Of a DNA stretch of 64,000 bases, positions 16,754 to 24,644 are shown piece by piece. The translations under genes were made by a program, and so were the position numbers. Position 1 is the first letter of the stretch; each line of letters starts with the position of its first letter. The notes beneath the pieces were generated by a model. The model was given only the letters and a program-made list of their open reading frames with translations, was not told where the DNA came from and did no database searches. Origin of the DNA: Pantoea sp. (GTDB lineage: Bacteria; Pseudomonadota; Gammaproteobacteria; Enterobacterales; Enterobacteriaceae); NCBI RefSeq assembly GCF_028283705.1, contig NZ_JAPWKD010000003.1, forward strand, positions 1 through 64,000, read 5' to 3'.

Positions 16754-17821
16754 ATGAAAGGCTCAGGGTTAAGTCGACATCTCATTATTTTAATGATCCA
16801 GCTCGTCTGTTCTTCATTGCTCATCACCTTCATTACCTACTATGCGTGGGTCGGCCTCGCGGTGATGGTATTTGGCGAACAAGCAAAACAATTCGAGTAT
16901 GTCGCCACCACCTCGGACTGGGTGCAACTTGGCGTATCTGCCGGGCTTTCTATCATCGTGGCCGTCATCACCGCAGTCAGGTTTGCAAAAAAGATTCTCC
17001 ATCCACTGCAATCCCTGGCCGATAGCGCACGACGCATCGCCGGTGGTGAACTCAGTGCCAGAGCCGATGCCGGGGATCGCAGACTCTCGGAAACCGCTGC
17101 CCTGGTCGATGATTTCAACATCATGGCTGAAAAACTTGAGGTGGCTTCTGGTGAAATCGTGACGTGGAATGCCGCCATCGCACATGAGCTCAGAACGCCA
17201 GTCACCATTTTGCGCGGCAGACTTCAGGGGCTGGCCGATGGCATCTTTCCGCCGGAGCAGGCGTTATTTAAAAATCTCGTGCGGCAGACGGAAGGACTGG
17301 CAAGGCTGATCGAAGATCTGCGTACCTTAAGTCTGGCCGCCAGCGAACACTTTTCCTTACGCGCCGAGAAGGTGGACATTGCACAGGAGCTCATTAGCGT
17401 CGTCGAGCTGGTCAAGCCCGCCATGAGTGAAAAACATCTCTCTGTGATTACGAAAGTGGATTCAGTTGACCTCAGGTGTGATGCAGCACGCGTCCGGCAA
17501 ATGATCCTTGCGCTGCTGGATAATGCCCGTCGCTACGCAGTGCCTGGGGTGATTTTGCTGGCATGTCAGCAACATGCTGAAGGGGTGATCATCAGTGTTG
17601 AAGACGAGGGGCCAGGTATTCCCGAGGACAAGATCGGCTCTATTTTTGATGCTTTTAGTCGGCTGGAGCATTCCCGTTCGCGTGACAGTGGTGGGACAGG
17701 CTTGGGTCTGGCTGTCGTGAAAGCCATCGCTCTTGCCCATCACGGATATGTTAAATATGAGCGCAGTGAACTAGGCGGAGCAGGCTTTAAAGTTTTTCTT
17801 CCTTTTGACAAAATCCCCTAA
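16754..17821 (+). CDS. Sensor histidine kinase (BaeS/AdeS-like)
   Basis: Kinase of 355 residues with two membrane segments near residues 13-35 and 57-78, a HAMP linker (ILHPLQSLADSARRIAGGE), an H-box AHELRTPVTILRG, an N-box LDNARRYA, and G-boxes VEDEGPGIPE and GGTGLGLAVVKAI. The short region between membrane segments suggests membrane-embedded sensing rather than a large periplasmic sensor. The frame is open from 16691, inside the regulator gene, but ATG 16754 has GGGGGAT upstream and the normal N-terminus. It is co-transcribed with the response regulator. Confidence 0.9.
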   Translation: MKGSGLSRHLIILMIQLVCSSLLITFITYYAWVGLAVMVFGEQAKQFEYVATTSDWVQLGVSAGLSIIVAVITAVRFAKKILHPLQSLADSARRIAGGELSARADAGDRRLSETAALVDDFNIMAEKLEVASGEIVTWNAAIAHELRTPVTILRGRLQGLADGIFPPEQALFKNLVRQTEGLARLIEDLRTLSLAASEHFSLRAEKVDIAQELISVVELVKPAMSEKHLSVITKVDSVDLRCDAARVRQMILALLDNARRYAVPGVILLACQQHAEGVIISVEDEGPGIPEDKIGSIFDAFSRLEHSRSRDSGGTGLGLAVVKAIALAHHGYVKYERSELGGAGFKVFLPFDKIP

Positions 17822-17826
17822 TAACA

Positions 17827-17872
17827 GCACGAAAATGTTAATTTTATACCCATCTCGCGCGAAAACGTTAAT
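17827..17872. repeat. Two near-identical 16-bp direct repeats
   Basis: Seen: GCACGAAAATGTTAAT at 17827 and GCGCGAAAACGTTAAT at 17857, identical at 14 of 16 positions and centred 30 bp apart, in the 100-bp gap between the kinase gene and the convergent M24 gene. The arms ACCCATC and GATGGGT also flank the second copy. Function unknown; regulator binding or a duplicated terminator remnant are options. Confidence 0.45.
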
Positions 17873-17921
17873 GATGGGTCTGCCCGGAAGAAGGGTATCG
17901 GGTCCAGCGGTGCGACTCTTT

Positions 17922-19319
17922 TCAGTTCACCACTTTTACCAGCGCCTCAGACTTGCTGAGCAGATACGGGCGCAGATAACCCACCGTATTCGAGAGCAAT
18001 AACACATCCTGATGCAGCTCGATATTGAGTACATTCTCAACATATTGCCGCCGCGCCTGCATACGCTGCCAGACCTCCGGCCAGGCTTCTGCAATCTCCG
18101 CCTGTAGCTGGGCATCCGCCAGCGCAACGGTGTCTTCAATGCTGCATCCACCATAGCCCTTGACGGAAGGAATAATATCGATCTGCAACAGCATGCCGCT
18201 GCCCAGCACCGCTTTGGAGCCACTGCTGACCGGTGAACATAGCCATTCTTCATCCGCCACCAGGTGGCCGGGATTGAGATGCCAGTGCCAGCGGTCCTTT
18301 GGCAGCACATGCTCAACAATCTGGTACAACTCGCCTCCCGTCAGGCCGCATCGGAGACTTTCAAGCCAGGTGACGACGGCGTGGTAATAAGGCTGGGCCA
18401 CGCGCGGCAGATAATCCGCCACTTCGGCGGGTAATTCGTCTGCTGCGGCGACAACGTAGGCTGCGCGGCTGCTTAATCCGCCTTTGTAACCTACCGTCAG
18501 TGAAAACTTATCACCCAGGGCGATGACTTTATCGCGTGGATAAAGCGTGGCGTGGGTAAAACGATCGCCGGTGGCCGCAATGGAGATCACGCTCGATGGC
18601 TGTCCCGAGGCGGCCAGCAACTGCCCAATCGACTTTTCACTTTTACCAACCTCAATGGCATCGAGTGCGTTGAGCAGGCAGGTGGACGCCAGATTGGCAC
18701 CGTATTCGTAGAATGCCACTTCAGCTGCGCTGTTATGGATACGGACGCCCGTTTCCGGCGAGATAAACAGTCCGGTGGCGTTAATCACGTTATGTTTACC
18801 GCCGCATGCCTGAAAAACAGCATCCGCGACAAATGCCGGGACATCGAACAGTTGCTTTGATGCGTCTGGGCCGGTAAACAACTTCCAGCCTGCGATACCG
18901 GTACGTGACGACGCAGTGATACCACAGCTTTCCAGCAGCTTGTGTAGCGGTTGATCGCCATCCATCGGCTGATTCGGCAGAGAAAAAATGGGGGCGTGCA
19001 GGCAGCTCCCTGCGTTACGTGCGAACGGCACCAGTTTGAGGTTTTCATTGCCCATGACCCAGGTAAGTGTTCCTGCCGCACTGATAACCAGTAAGGCTTC
19101 CTCAAAGCGGGGAATAAATCCGGAGAGATATTCAAAGTTGCCGCCATGTTCTTTGTCGGCATAGATGACCAGAAACTCAAGCCTCTGTGCATCCATCGCC
19201 GAGAGAACGTTCGCGAAGCGTTGATGCATCACTTCATCCGGGATCACCGGCGTTGTTACATCCAGGAAGGTGGGAGGAGCCGGTTTCTTCATGAGCCTGT
19301 ATGGGTATTGCTGCGTCAT
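17922..19319 (-). CDS. M24 (aminopeptidase P/creatinase fold) protein with eroded metal site
   Basis: Protein of 465 residues with an N-terminal creatinase-like domain (about 25-180) and a C-terminal pita-bread domain (about 200-440). In active M24 enzymes five ligands (Asp, Asp, His, Glu, Glu) bind two metals. Here the region for the two Asp residues reads KFSLTVGYKGGLSSRAAYV, with neither Asp. The His is kept (NPGHLV), the first Glu is Asp (LLQIDIIP) and the last Glu is kept (SIEDTV). It may be a metal-free creatinase-like hydrolase or a non-enzymatic protein. The start has AGGAGACGG upstream. It follows the lacI-type gene by 26 bases on the same strand and is probably co-transcribed with it. 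Confidence 0.78.
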   Translation of the reverse strand: MTQQYPYRLMKKPAPPTFLDVTTPVIPDEVMHQRFANVLSAMDAQRLEFLVIYADKEHGGNFEYLSGFIPRFEEALLVISAAGTLTWVMGNENLKLVPFARNAGSCLHAPIFSLPNQPMDGDQPLHKLLESCGITASSRTGIAGWKLFTGPDASKQLFDVPAFVADAVFQACGGKHNVINATGLFISPETGVRIHNSAAEVAFYEYGANLASTCLLNALDAIEVGKSEKSIGQLLAASGQPSSVISIAATGDRFTHATLYPRDKVIALGDKFSLTVGYKGGLSSRAAYVVAAADELPAEVADYLPRVAQPYYHAVVTWLESLRCGLTGGELYQIVEHVLPKDRWHWHLNPGHLVADEEWLCSPVSSGSKAVLGSGMLLQIDIIPSVKGYGGCSIEDTVALADAQLQAEIAEAWPEVWQRMQARRQYVENVLNIELHQDVLLLSNTVGYLRPYLLSKSEALVKVVN

Positions 19320-19345
19320 TTACCGTCTCCTCTGAGTCTGATGTG

Positions 19346-20287
19346 TTAACGAGGAACGAACAGGTCTCCCCGTAGCGTGTAAGAACCCAGCATGTCCTGG
19401 GTCTTTTTCGTCAGCCAGCTCACAATTCGGGTTGCCAGCGCATCCATTGAATATTCAATCGCCGGTATGGTGGGCAGGCCTGGCAAATGAACAGAACCGG
19501 CCAGGCTAAACACCATGATGTCGCCCGGCACCGATTTATTAAATGCCTGTAGCTGCGTCATCACCTGCTGTGCTTCCTGATCGTTTGCCACTAACAGGGC
19601 ATTAAAATTCAGGGTGCTGGCATTGTTGAGCAGCACCTGTAGCGCCACCGATGAAGAGGGCGAGTCCATCAGCACCAGATTACGATTATAGGGTAGGAGA
19701 TTATTTTCCAGCGCCAGTTTATAACCGAATAACACCTGTTCCCCTGCATTTCCGGCATCAGGATAGATCAAGGCAATCTGCCGCTTCCCCTGGCTAATCA
19801 GGTAATTACAGGCGGTTTCGGCGGCGAAGGCGTGATCAAACTGGAGGCTATTTGGCCATGCGGTTTCGGCACAATCCACCAGGATGACATTATCGTCCTG
19901 AATATCGAGGGGAAAGCGGGCACCAATGATCAGCACATCATCACACAGCCCGCAGGTCAGCTCATCAAGTGCATTCATCACATCGGTTTTGCTGCTGGCA
20001 AAGCGCAACAGCAAATGTTTTTGATGCTGGCTCAGTTGTTTTTCCAGCGCGTAGAGGTAGCCAGTGGTCTGATTGATGTTTTCCTGCGCGCAGATAACAC
20101 CAATGCAACCGGTGGACTGGCTGAACAACGATTGAGCAATGACGTTAGGCCGATATTTCAGCTCGTCCACCGCTTTTAGCACCGCCAGGCGGCTGGCTTC
20201 CTTCACTCCGCGTGAACCACTCAACACCCGAGATACTGTGGCTTTTGATACCCCAGCTAAGCGCGATACATCGTTGATCGTAGACAT
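19346..20287 (-). CDS. LacI-family repressor of the beta-glucoside PTS operon
   Basis: LacI/GalR regulator of 313 residues. The HTH is at the N-terminus, MSTINDVSRLAGVSKATVSRVLSG, followed by the hinge helix and a type I periplasmic-binding-protein-like domain starting around CIGVICA. The open frame extends to 20524, but the ATG at 20287 has GGGGAG upstream and gives the canonical N-terminus. It is divergent from the PTS operon. Two palindromes GGAAACCGG-TTTCC in the intergenic region fit a LacI operator pair. Confidence 0.9.
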   Translation of the reverse strand: MSTINDVSRLAGVSKATVSRVLSGSRGVKEASRLAVLKAVDELKYRPNVIAQSLFSQSTGCIGVICAQENINQTTGYLYALEKQLSQHQKHLLLRFASSKTDVMNALDELTCGLCDDVLIIGARFPLDIQDDNVILVDCAETAWPNSLQFDHAFAAETACNYLISQGKRQIALIYPDAGNAGEQVLFGYKLALENNLLPYNRNLVLMDSPSSSVALQVLLNNASTLNFNALLVANDQEAQQVMTQLQAFNKSVPGDIMVFSLAGSVHLPGLPTIPAIEYSMDALATRIVSWLTKKTQDMLGSYTLRGDLFVPR

Positions 20288-20349
20288 CTTTCTCCCCGGA
20301 CACTCTGAACAAACTTTCGCCAGCGGCAGTATAGCGATTTCGATTCTGG

Positions 20350-20368
20350 ATGGAAACCGGATTTCCAT
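20350..20368. promoter_or_regulatory. LacI-type operator (copy 1)
   Basis: Seen: ATGGAAACCGGATTTCCAT, an inverted repeat around a central CCGG, 63 bases upstream of the repressor start. The sequence class (AAACCGG-TT core) is typical of LacI/GalR proteins. Confidence 0.65.
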
Positions 20369-20441
20369 TTCAGCATAAAACACATCCATATTGCCGGTAT
20401 TTTGTGATGGGAATCTAATAAAAAAACCATCAAAGAATAAT

Positions 20442-20463
20442 AAATTGACCGCTATCACATTTC
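20442..20463. promoter_or_regulatory. Possible CRP site before the PTS operon
   Basis: Seen: TTGACCGCTATCACA, which fits TGTGA-N6-TCACA with a good right half and a weaker left half. It sits between the two LacI-type operators. Catabolite control is expected for a beta-glucoside PTS; the call is tentative. Confidence 0.4.
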
Positions 20464-20475
20464 GCTGGTGCCTCG

Positions 20476-20495
20476 ATGGAAACCGGTTTCCGTAT
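20476..20495. promoter_or_regulatory. LacI-type operator (copy 2)
   Basis: Seen: ATGGAAACCGGTTTCCGTAT, with GGAAACCGGTTTCC a perfect 14-bp palindrome, 51 bases upstream of the IIB start. It is separated from copy 1 by about 126 bp centre to centre, which would allow DNA looping. Confidence 0.7.
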
Positions 20496-20545
20496 GGTAT
20501 CCAATCATAACCACATTGAGGCATATCACTGAAGGATGGATAACG

Positions 20546-20860
20546 ATGGTCAGGATTATGTTGTGTTGTTCAGCGGGGATGTCCACCAGCATGCTGGTGC
20601 GCAAAATGCAGGATGTGGCGCAGGAAAGGGGATTGGCTGTCGATATCGCCGCCTATGGGGTGACCGAATTTGACGAGCAATTTTCGCGTTATCAGGTGGT
20701 TTTGCTGGGACCACAGGTGAAATACATGCTGAAAACGCTGGCGGATAAAGCAGCCAGCGCAGGGATCCCCGTCCAGCCAATCGAGATGATGGACTACGGT
20801 ATGCAACGTGGTGACAAAGTGCTGGATTACGCGCTGTCGCTTATTGAGGCAGCTCACTAA
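20546..20860 (+). CDS. PTS lactose/cellobiose-family EIIB component
   Basis: Cytoplasmic phosphocarrier of 104 residues. The phosphoryl cysteine lies in the N-terminal P-loop CCSAGMSTSML, typical of CelA/ChbB proteins; two adjacent Cys are present and the second aligns with the usual one. VVLLGPQVKYML is the second family motif. It passes phosphate from EIIA to sugar entering through EIIC. The frame opens at 20468, but ATG 20546 has GAAGGATGG upstream. It is the first gene of a four-gene operon with EIIC, a GH1 hydrolase and EIIA. Confidence 0.92.
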   Translation: MVRIMLCCSAGMSTSMLVRKMQDVAQERGLAVDIAAYGVTEFDEQFSRYQVVLLGPQVKYMLKTLADKAASAGIPVQPIEMMDYGMQRGDKVLDYALSLIEAAH

Positions 20861-20872
20861 AAAGGTGATGGT

Positions 20873-22228
20873 ATGAGCTCGTTATATCAGTCGATGATTA
20901 CCGTTATCGAGCAATCGATAACGCCGCTAGCCGGACGTCTCGGGCAACAGAAATACATCATTGCGATCCGCGATGGCTTTACTGCCGCGCTGCCGTTTAT
21001 GATCATCGGTTCGTTCATGCTGGTCTTTATCTTCCCGCCGTTTTCCGCCACGACGACCAACAGTTTTGCCCGTGCCTGGCTGGATTTCTCCGCGACCTAC
21101 CGCGAACAACTGATGCTGCCGTTTTACCTCAGCATGGGCGTCATGACATTTTTTATCTCGGTAGGGATCGGCGCAAGCCTCGGACGGCAGTTCTCACTGG
21201 ATCCGGTGATGTCGGGCCTGCTGGCATTTATGGCGTTTCTGCTGGTCGCCGCGCCTTACTCGAACGGCACCATCTCCACCGCTTATCTTTCCGGACAGGG
21301 GATTTTTACCGCGCTGATCACCGCCATTTATTCAACGCGGGTCTATGCATGGCTTAAGCAGAAAAACATCACCATCCGCTTGCCCAAAGAAGTCCCCACG
21401 GGTGTTGCCCGCTCCTTTGAAATATTGATTCCGGTGGTGGTGATCATTGGCACCCTGCATCCCCTGAATCTATTTATTCAGGCGCAGACCGGCATGATTA
21501 TCCCCGAAGCGATCATGCACCTGCTCGGGCCACTGGTTTCGGCGTCAGATTCCCTGCCCGCGATTTTACTTTCGGTGCTGCTGTGCCAGCTGTTCTGGTT
21601 CGCCGGTATCCACGGTGCGCTGATCGTGACCGGAATTATGAACCCGTTCTGGATGGCAAATCTCTCGGCCAACCAGGCGGCACTGGCGGCAGGCACGGCG
21701 CTGCCGCATATCTATCTGCAGGGGTTTTGGGATCACTATCTGTTGATCGGCGGTGTGGGTTCTACCTTACCGCTGGCGTTTCTGTTGTTACGCAGCCGCG
21801 CGACCCACCTGCGTACCATCGGCAAGATGGGCATTGTGCCGAGCTTCTTCAACATCAACGAACCGATTATGTTCGGCGCGCCAATCATCATGAATCCCAT
21901 GCTGTTTATTCCCTTTGTCTGCGTGCCGATGGTCAACGCCATCCTCGCCTGGACTGCCACCAAAATGGGCTGGCTGGCACAGGTAGTGTCGCTCACGCCC
22001 TGGACGACACCCGCGCCAATTGGAGCCTCATGGGCTGCCAACTGGGCCATCAGCCCGGTGGTGATGTGCCTGATTTGTATGGTGATGTCGGCCCTGATGT
22101 ACCTGCCTTTCCTGCGCGCTTATGAACGTTCGCTGCTGAAAACAGAAGAACAAAAAGCCCAGGACAACACTGTGGCACCTCTGACTAACAAATCCGGAGA
22201 TAAGCGTAATGAAGTATCAGTTTCCTGA
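20873..22228 (+). CDS. PTS lactose/cellobiose-family EIIC permease
   Basis: Membrane permease of 451 residues of the CelB/ChbC family. Multiple hydrophobic segments are visible, with the conserved loop WFAGIHGALIVTGIMNPFW and the substrate-site stretch FFNINEPIMFGAPIIMNP, where Glu is expected to contact the sugar. It imports and phosphorylates a beta-linked disaccharide or aryl-glucoside together with EIIB and EIIA. An AAGGTGATGG site precedes the ATG. Its 3' end overlaps the glucosidase gene by 20 bp. Confidence 0.92.
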   Translation: MSSLYQSMITVIEQSITPLAGRLGQQKYIIAIRDGFTAALPFMIIGSFMLVFIFPPFSATTTNSFARAWLDFSATYREQLMLPFYLSMGVMTFFISVGIGASLGRQFSLDPVMSGLLAFMAFLLVAAPYSNGTISTAYLSGQGIFTALITAIYSTRVYAWLKQKNITIRLPKEVPTGVARSFEILIPVVVIIGTLHPLNLFIQAQTGMIIPEAIMHLLGPLVSASDSLPAILLSVLLCQLFWFAGIHGALIVTGIMNPFWMANLSANQAALAAGTALPHIYLQGFWDHYLLIGGVGSTLPLAFLLLRSRATHLRTIGKMGIVPSFFNINEPIMFGAPIIMNPMLFIPFVCVPMVNAILAWTATKMGWLAQVVSLTPWTTPAPIGASWAANWAISPVVMCLICMVMSALMYLPFLRAYERSLLKTEEQKAQDNTVAPLTNKSGDKRNEVSVS

Positions 22229-23609
22229 GAATTTCTGGTGGGGCAGCGCCAGTTCGGCCCTGCAAACCGAAGGGGCGAGTCTGTCTGGCGGGAAAAGTGC
22301 CACCATCTGGGATCACTGGTTTGAGCAGCAACCGTGGCGCTTTCATCAGAAGGTCGGCCCCGCACAGACCTCGACTTTTTATCAACACTGGCAGCAGGAT
22401 ATCGCCTTATTACGCCAGCTGAATCACAACAGTTTTCGCACCTCGCTGAGCTGGTCGCGCTTAATTCCTGACGGAATCGGTGAAGTGAATCCTGATGCGG
22501 TGGCCTTTTATAATCGCGTCATCGATGAACTGCTGGCGCAGGGCATCACACCCTTCTTCACCCTGTTCCATTTCGATATGCCACTGGCGATGCAGGAGAA
22601 AGGGGGCTGGGAGAGCCGCGAGGTGGTGGAGGCATTCGCCCGTTACGCTAAGGTGTGCTTTGACCTGTTTGGCGACCGTGTACTGCACTGGTTCACCTTC
22701 AACGAGCCGATCGTGCCGGTTGAGGGCGGCTATCTTTATGATTTCCACTATCCCAACGTGGTCGATTTCAGGCGCGCCGCAACGGTGGCTTATCACACCG
22801 TGCTGGCCCATGCCTCGGCGGTGCGCGCATATCGGGCAGGGGGCTATGGTGGAGAAATTGGCATCATCCTTAACCTGACTCCGTCATACCCGCGTTCGCA
22901 GCATCCGGCCGATCTTAATGCGTCGCACCATGCGGACCTGCTGTTTAACCGCAGCTTCCTTGATCCGGTGCTGCTGGGAGAATATCCGGCGGATCTGGTG
23001 GCTTTGCTGAAGCAATACGATCAACTGCCAGCCTGTTTACCGGGTGACAGCGCATTGATTGCGGCCGGTAAAATTGACCTGCTGGGCATCAATTATTATC
23101 AGCCGCGTCGGGTTAAATGCCGGGAAAATGCGGTGAACCCCGCCTCGCCATTAATGCCGGAATGGTTTTTCGATCATTATGAGATGCCGGGCCGCACGAT
23201 GAATCCGTATCGCGGCTGGGAGATTTACGCGCCAGGTATTTATGACATTCTCACCAATCTGCGGGTGAACTACGGCAATCCACGCTGCTTTATTTCAGAG
23301 AACGGCATGGGGGTCGAAAATGAACAGCGCTTCGCCGCAGGGGGGCAGATTGACGATCAGTACCGCATCGATTTTATATCCGATCACCTTAAATGGCTGC
23401 ACAAGGGGATCAGTGAGGGCAGCAACTGCCTTGGCTACCATATGTGGACCTTTATTGATAACTGGTCATGGTGTAACGGCTACAAAAACCGCTACGGCTT
23501 TGTGCAGCTCGATCTCGCCAGCCAGCAGCGTACCGTGAAAAAAAGCGGGGAGTGGTTTGCTACCACCGCAGCGAATAACGGGTTTAACGAAGACGGAGCA
23601 GCATCATGA
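22209..23609 (+). CDS. GH1 6-phospho-beta-glucosidase
   Basis: Glycoside hydrolase family 1 enzyme of 466 residues. The N-terminal signature is FPENFWWGSASSALQTEG, the acid/base Glu lies in TFNEP (about residue 175) and the nucleophile Glu in ISENGMGVEN. The late segment NRYGFVQLD is typical of the phospho-beta-glucosidase branch. It would split the phosphorylated beta-glucoside delivered by the PTS into glucose 6-phosphate and glucose or an aglycone. The start lies inside the EIIC gene with GGAGATAAG upstream, and the stop overlaps the EIIA start as ATGA. Confidence 0.92.
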   Translation: MKYQFPENFWWGSASSALQTEGASLSGGKSATIWDHWFEQQPWRFHQKVGPAQTSTFYQHWQQDIALLRQLNHNSFRTSLSWSRLIPDGIGEVNPDAVAFYNRVIDELLAQGITPFFTLFHFDMPLAMQEKGGWESREVVEAFARYAKVCFDLFGDRVLHWFTFNEPIVPVEGGYLYDFHYPNVVDFRRAATVAYHTVLAHASAVRAYRAGGYGGEIGIILNLTPSYPRSQHPADLNASHHADLLFNRSFLDPVLLGEYPADLVALLKQYDQLPACLPGDSALIAAGKIDLLGINYYQPRRVKCRENAVNPASPLMPEWFFDHYEMPGRTMNPYRGWEIYAPGIYDILTNLRVNYGNPRCFISENGMGVENEQRFAAGGQIDDQYRIDFISDHLKWLHKGISEGSNCLGYHMWTFIDNWSWCNGYKNRYGFVQLDLASQQRTVKKSGEWFATTAANNGFNEDGAAS

Positions 23610-23908
23610 TCGACTTAGAAGAAGCAGTGATGGAAATCATCGTCAATGCCGGTCAGTCGCGCAGTTTGTGTTTTGAGGCGTTACAGGCTGCCCGTCAGGG
23701 GGATTTTGTCGCCGCGAAAAACCTGTTGCAGGAAGCGGATACCTTCTCCCGGCAGGCCCATAAAATGCAAACAAAGTTGATTGAACAGGATGCGGGCGAG
23801 GCTCGTCAGCCGATGTCATTGATTATGGTGCATGCCCAGGACCATTTGATGACATCGCTGCTGGCGCGTGAGTTGTCCGAAGAGATCGTGCATCTTTATC
23901 AACGCTGA
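23606..23908 (+). CDS. PTS lactose/cellobiose-family EIIA component
   Basis: All-helical phosphocarrier of 100 residues. The phosphoryl His lies in LIMVHAQDHLMTS near residue 76, as in LacF/ChbA proteins, and the N-terminus has the MEIIVNAGQSRSLCFEALQAAR signature. It accepts phosphate from HPr and hands it to the EIIB at 20546. It is the last gene of the operon, overlaps the GH1 gene by 4 bp, and is followed by a terminator hairpin at 23918-23941. Confidence 0.92.
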   Translation: MIDLEEAVMEIIVNAGQSRSLCFEALQAARQGDFVAAKNLLQEADTFSRQAHKMQTKLIEQDAGEARQPMSLIMVHAQDHLMTSLLARELSEEIVHLYQR

Positions 23909-23917
23909 GGCGTTGCG

Positions 23918-23941
23918 GCTGGACGATCGCGGTCGTCCAGC
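23918..23941. terminator. Bidirectional terminator between PTS operon and DksA-like gene
   Basis: Seen: GCTGGACGA pairs perfectly with TCGTCCAGC (9 bp) around the loop TCGCGG. It lies 10 bases after the EIIA stop and 5 bases from the stop of the convergent DksA-like gene. Confidence 0.65.
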
Positions 23942-23945
23942 TTGC

Positions 23946-24212
23946 TTATCTTAACTGACTGTCTTTGCTGCCGCGTCGGTTGTAACCACTGTGGCTTGCC
24001 TCGCGCTTATCACGCTCGCTCTGGCATTTAATGCAATAGCGCACGCCGGGTAAGGCCAGCCGACGCGCCTCGGGGATTGGCTCTCCGCATTCATCGCAAT
24101 ATTCAGCACTTTCGCCGTGCGCCAGGTGACTTCGTGCCCTGGCAACCGCATCATCGACGGTGGCGTCAATCTGATCCTGAACCGCACCATCGCCAGACCA
24201 GCCGCTAGCCAT
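23946..24212 (-). CDS. DksA/TraR-family C4 zinc-finger protein
   Basis: Small protein of 88 residues with the DksA-type zinc finger CDECGEPIPEARRLALPGVRYCIKCQ (Cys pairs about residues 39-42 and 60-63), similar to YbiI-type short TraR/DksA proteins. The longer coiled coil of DksA is absent; a short acidic helix precedes the finger. Members of this class may bind the RNA polymerase secondary channel, but short forms are poorly understood. A strong AGGAGG precedes the ATG at 24212. It is convergent with the PTS operon. Confidence 0.88.
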   Translation of the reverse strand: MASGWSGDGAVQDQIDATVDDAVARARSHLAHGESAEYCDECGEPIPEARRLALPGVRYCIKCQSERDKREASHSGYNRRGSKDSQLR

Positions 24213-24305
24213 ATTCCGCCTCCTCTGTCTCCGTTAACCTTAAAAGAGTACAGTTATTCACCCGTATTTGAGAAATCGAACGTTGCTCTTTTTAAGGTGA
24301 CTGTG

Positions 24306-24641
24306 ATGATCAAACCAAAAAACAATAACCGGCTGGATGAAGATATCTGCGTACATATTTTCACCGCTTCGGCTGCGATGGTCGGCGTCTGTATTACCGT
24401 CATCGGTATTTTTCAGGTGATTACTGCCCTGAGGCGGGAAGACACGCTGGGGGATGACATGCTGGCCGTCAATGCCATCCTGTATCTGGCGACCACTATT
24501 TTGTCCTACTGGGCGCTGCGCACCCGCAACCAGCGGCGTAATCATAGGTTGGAAAAAATCGTCGATCTCCTTTTCCTTGTCGCATTAACCTTTACCACGG
24601 TGGCTGCCGGGGTGATCACCTGGGCCATGACGTTCACTTGA
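24306..24641 (+). CDS. Conserved small inner-membrane protein
   Basis: Unrecognised protein of 111 residues. Three hydrophobic segments are visible, at about residues 20-42 (ASAAMVGVCITVIGIFQVI), 56-74 and 86-108, with a basic loop RTRNQRRNHRLEK between the second and third. The frame opens far upstream at 24117 inside the DksA-like gene region, but ATG 24306 has AAGGTGA about 9 bases upstream. It is divergent from the DksA-like gene and convergent with the ATPase gene. Function unknown. Confidence 0.7.
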   Translation: MIKPKNNNRLDEDICVHIFTASAAMVGVCITVIGIFQVITALRREDTLGDDMLAVNAILYLATTILSYWALRTRNQRRNHRLEKIVDLLFLVALTFTTVAAGVITWAMTFT

Positions 24642-24644
24642 TTA

